Source: Acidobacteriota bacterium
GTDB taxonomy: Bacteria > Acidobacteriota > Terriglobia > Bryobacterales > JACQDG01
Reading direction: 5' to 3'
Length of the DNA: 7,867 bases
Assembly: GCA_016201185.1 (NCBI GenBank)
Contig: JACQDG010000055.1
Span: forward strand, 1-7,867
In this document: piece after piece, positions 7,160-7,867 of the stretch
Layout: each line of letters starts with the position of its first letter
Numbering within the stretch: position 1 is the first letter of the stretch
The notes under the pieces: generated by a model
What the model saw: only the letters and a program-made list of their open reading frames with translations
Databases searched by the model: none
What the model was told of the DNA's origin: nothing
Made by a program: the position numbers and the translations under genes

Positions 7160-7165
7160 ATTATA
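7160..7165 (-). promoter_or_regulatory. Consensus -10 element before trmFO
   Basis: The minus strand carries a perfect TATAAT whose near end is 16 nt from the trmFO ATG. The expected transcript start is near 7153, leaving a leader of about 10 nt. No recognisable -35 sits 16-18 nt further upstream, and there is no TG extension. The alternative reading is that AGGTGA at 7154-7159 is a Shine-Dalgarno, 10 nt from the ATG, on a transcript starting further upstream. The two interpretations largely exclude each other. Confidence 0.5.
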
Positions 7166-7210
7166 GCGGTTCGCGCGCCTTCGGCTTCCGTCTCCGGCTC
7201 CGGTCCGAGC

Positions 7211-7254
7211 TCTACTGCCGACCGGGCACGGCTTCGTCCCGGAAAGTCGGTAGA
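7211..7254. repeat. Imperfect inverted repeat (hairpin) in the trmFO-HU intergenic region
   Basis: Four nested pairing blocks share one axis: TCTAC 7211-7215 with GTAGA 7250-7254, CGAC 7219-7222 with GTCG 7246-7249, CGGG 7223-7226 with CCCG 7238-7241, and ACG 7228-7230 with CGT 7235-7237, closed by a GCTT loop. That gives 16 pairs with three small interruptions. On the plus strand a run of six T starts at 7260, five bases after the stem, so it resembles a weak intrinsic terminator, although no plus-strand gene precedes it. It may instead be a protein-binding palindrome upstream of both promoters. Confidence 0.45.
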
Positions 7255-7300
7255 AACAGTTTTTTCTGCGAAAAATCGGCGCTTTTCACGCATTTTCTTC

Positions 7301-7329
7301 TTTACATTCTGCCGTCAGTTCCTTAACAT
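7301..7329 (+). promoter_or_regulatory. Candidate sigma-70 promoter of the HU gene
   Basis: TTTACA (7301-7306, five of six matches to the -35 consensus) is separated by exactly 17 nt from TAACAT (7324-7329, four of six matches to the -10 consensus). The surrounding sequence is AT-rich against a GC-rich background. Transcription would start near 7336 and give a leader of about 83 nt before the HU start codon. Confidence 0.55.
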
Positions 7330-7408
7330 GTTTCTGCGATCTCAGGTAAAACTGTTGGCGCGGAAGTGGTCAAACGGCCCCTACAGACGTCGTGGAGAGG
7401 AACTGAAC

Positions 7409-7415
7409 AAGGAGG
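7409..7415 (+). promoter_or_regulatory. Strong Shine-Dalgarno of the HU gene
   Basis: AAGGAGG stands 3 nt before the ATG at 7419. The spacing is short, and a second in-frame ATG at 7434 is preceded by AAGGAAG. The upstream ATG is preferred because the site there is the better match and a few residues before MTQTQ are usual in this family. Confidence 0.7.
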
Positions 7416-7418
7416 ATT

Positions 7419-7721
7419 ATGGCACAAGGAAGAATGACACAGACTCAGCTGGTACGCGCGCTGGCGGAAGCGTGCGAAGTGAACAACAAGGTCGCCCGCA
7501 AGGCGCTGGATGAGCTGGCTGGCATCGCCATCCGGGAAACGAAGAAGACGGGGGTATTCGTGCTACCCGGAATCGGGCGGATGGTGCGTGTGGACCGGAA
7601 GGCCCGCATGGGGCGCAACCCGGCCACGGGTGAGCCGATCAAGATCCCGGCCAAAAAGGTGGTGAAGTTCCGCCTGGCCAAGGCCGCCAAGGATGCAATA
7701 GTGCCGCCGAAGAAGAAGTAG
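7419..7721 (+). CDS. HU-family DNA-binding protein
   Basis: This 100-aa histone-like nucleoid protein bends DNA as a dimer and compacts the chromosome. The N-terminal helical dimerisation half includes MTQTQLVRALAEA (residues 6-18) and VARKALDELA. The core strand contains FVLPGIGRMVR. The DNA-binding beta-arm holds RMGRNPATGEPIKIPA (about residues 64-79), with the Arg-Asn-Pro tip whose proline intercalates into DNA. It is about ten residues longer than E. coli HU because of a short basic tail ending PPKKK, which may add nonspecific DNA contacts. Its own promoter candidate, strong Shine-Dalgarno and downstream terminator indicate an independently and highly expressed gene. HU rather than IHF is inferred from the general arm sequence; the two are hard to separate by eye. 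Confidence 0.97.
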   Translation: MAQGRMTQTQLVRALAEACEVNNKVARKALDELAGIAIRETKKTGVFVLPGIGRMVRVDRKARMGRNPATGEPIKIPAKKVVKFRLAKAAKDAIVPPKKK

Positions 7722-7745
7722 CCCGCGGAGAATCGCTCTGAACAG

Positions 7746-7791
7746 AAACCCCGTCCCTTCCCGCTCATTGGAAAGGAACGGGGTTTTTTTT
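7746..7791 (+). terminator. Intrinsic terminator after the HU gene
   Basis: The arms 7746-7759 and 7773-7786 pair over 14 positions with a single C-A mismatch (AAACCCCGT against ACGGGGTTT, plus CCTT against AAGG). They enclose a 13-nt loop and are followed by an eight-T run at 7784-7791. The stem begins 25 nt after the HU stop codon. It is a textbook rho-independent terminator for plus-strand transcription. Confidence 0.93.
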
Positions 7792-7807
7792 GTGCCTCAA
7801 AAGGTGG

Positions 7808-7867
7808 ATGAAATCGATGGGCGCGCGCCAAGGTGCGGAGGCGCCGGAGAAGCCTACGCTTGCTTCT
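7808..7867 (+). CDS. Possible start of a further gene, cut by the window edge
   Basis: An ATG at 7808 opens a frame that stays open for 20 codons to the end of the window. AAGG at 7801-7804 lies 3 nt before it as a weak ribosome-binding site. The peptide begins MKSMGARQ and is recognisable as no family. With so few codons in GC-rich DNA an open frame by chance is common, so this is only a candidate. Confidence 0.2.
   Translation, partial: MKSMGARQGAEAPEKPTLAS

Noticed and set aside
7144..7293. N-terminal extension of TrmFO by 50 residues to ATG 7293
   Set aside because: The FAD-binding motif belongs at the extreme N-terminus and begins four residues after ATG 7143. The extension is Arg/Glu-rich, has no family match, and would cover the TATAAT and the hairpin.
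5710..7326. A 538-codon open frame on the plus strand antisense to trmFO
   Set aside because: It runs across the whole of trmFO, whose family identity is certain. Its low-complexity Gly/Ala/Val/Arg composition and lack of any motif mark it as a shadow.
7820..7829. GC-only palindrome of alternating GC after the HU terminator
   Set aside because: A ten-base GC palindrome is expected by chance in DNA of this composition and has no T-run, repeat partner or adjacent gene to give it meaning.

Overview
This GC-rich window of 7.9 kb reads as bacterial chromosome. It carries mostly housekeeping and general metabolic genes, and I see no insertion sequence, phage gene, CRISPR array, rRNA or tRNA. Several features suggest an Acidobacteriota-like organism (Bryobacterales/Solibacter type): the HU protein has a basic proline-lysine tail, an exported Tat-type Gfo/Idh/MocA oxidoreductase sits beside a short MetE-like protein, and trmFO is linked to xerC. 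This assignment rests on remembered family resemblance, not on a search.

Plus strand, 1-4917: five closely spaced genes in one direction. They are the C-terminal part of an oligopeptidase B-type serine peptidase (cut by the window edge), a short methionine-synthase-like (MetE C-terminal domain) protein, a Tat-signal Gfo/Idh/MocA oxidoreductase, a damaged proline dehydrogenase, and a non-hydrolysing UDP-GlcNAc 2-epimerase. The gaps are 17, 27, about 22 and 15 nt, so they could be co-transcribed, although a possible -10 element precedes the oxidoreductase. Peptide breakdown, proline oxidation and one-carbon/methionine chemistry are loosely compatible, but the genes do not form a recognised pathway.

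Minus strand, 7143-4902: trmFO (folate-dependent tRNA m5U54 methyltransferase) followed by xerC (tyrosine recombinase). They overlap by 32 nt, and xerC most likely starts at a TTG with a good Shine-Dalgarno inside the end of trmFO. The 3' ends of xerC and of the epimerase gene overlap convergently by 16 bp.

7144-7418 is a divergent intergenic region. It holds a consensus -10 facing trmFO, an imperfect hairpin, and a plausible sigma-70 promoter facing the HU gene. HU (7419-7721) has a strong Shine-Dalgarno and ends at a clear intrinsic terminator, so it looks monocistronic. The last 60 bases are open and could begin another gene.

The observation most worth checking is the proline dehydrogenase. 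What looks like its authentic first few codons (3036-3056) are joined, out of frame, to the middle of the gene, as if about 70 codons had been deleted. I found no convincing new biological system here.
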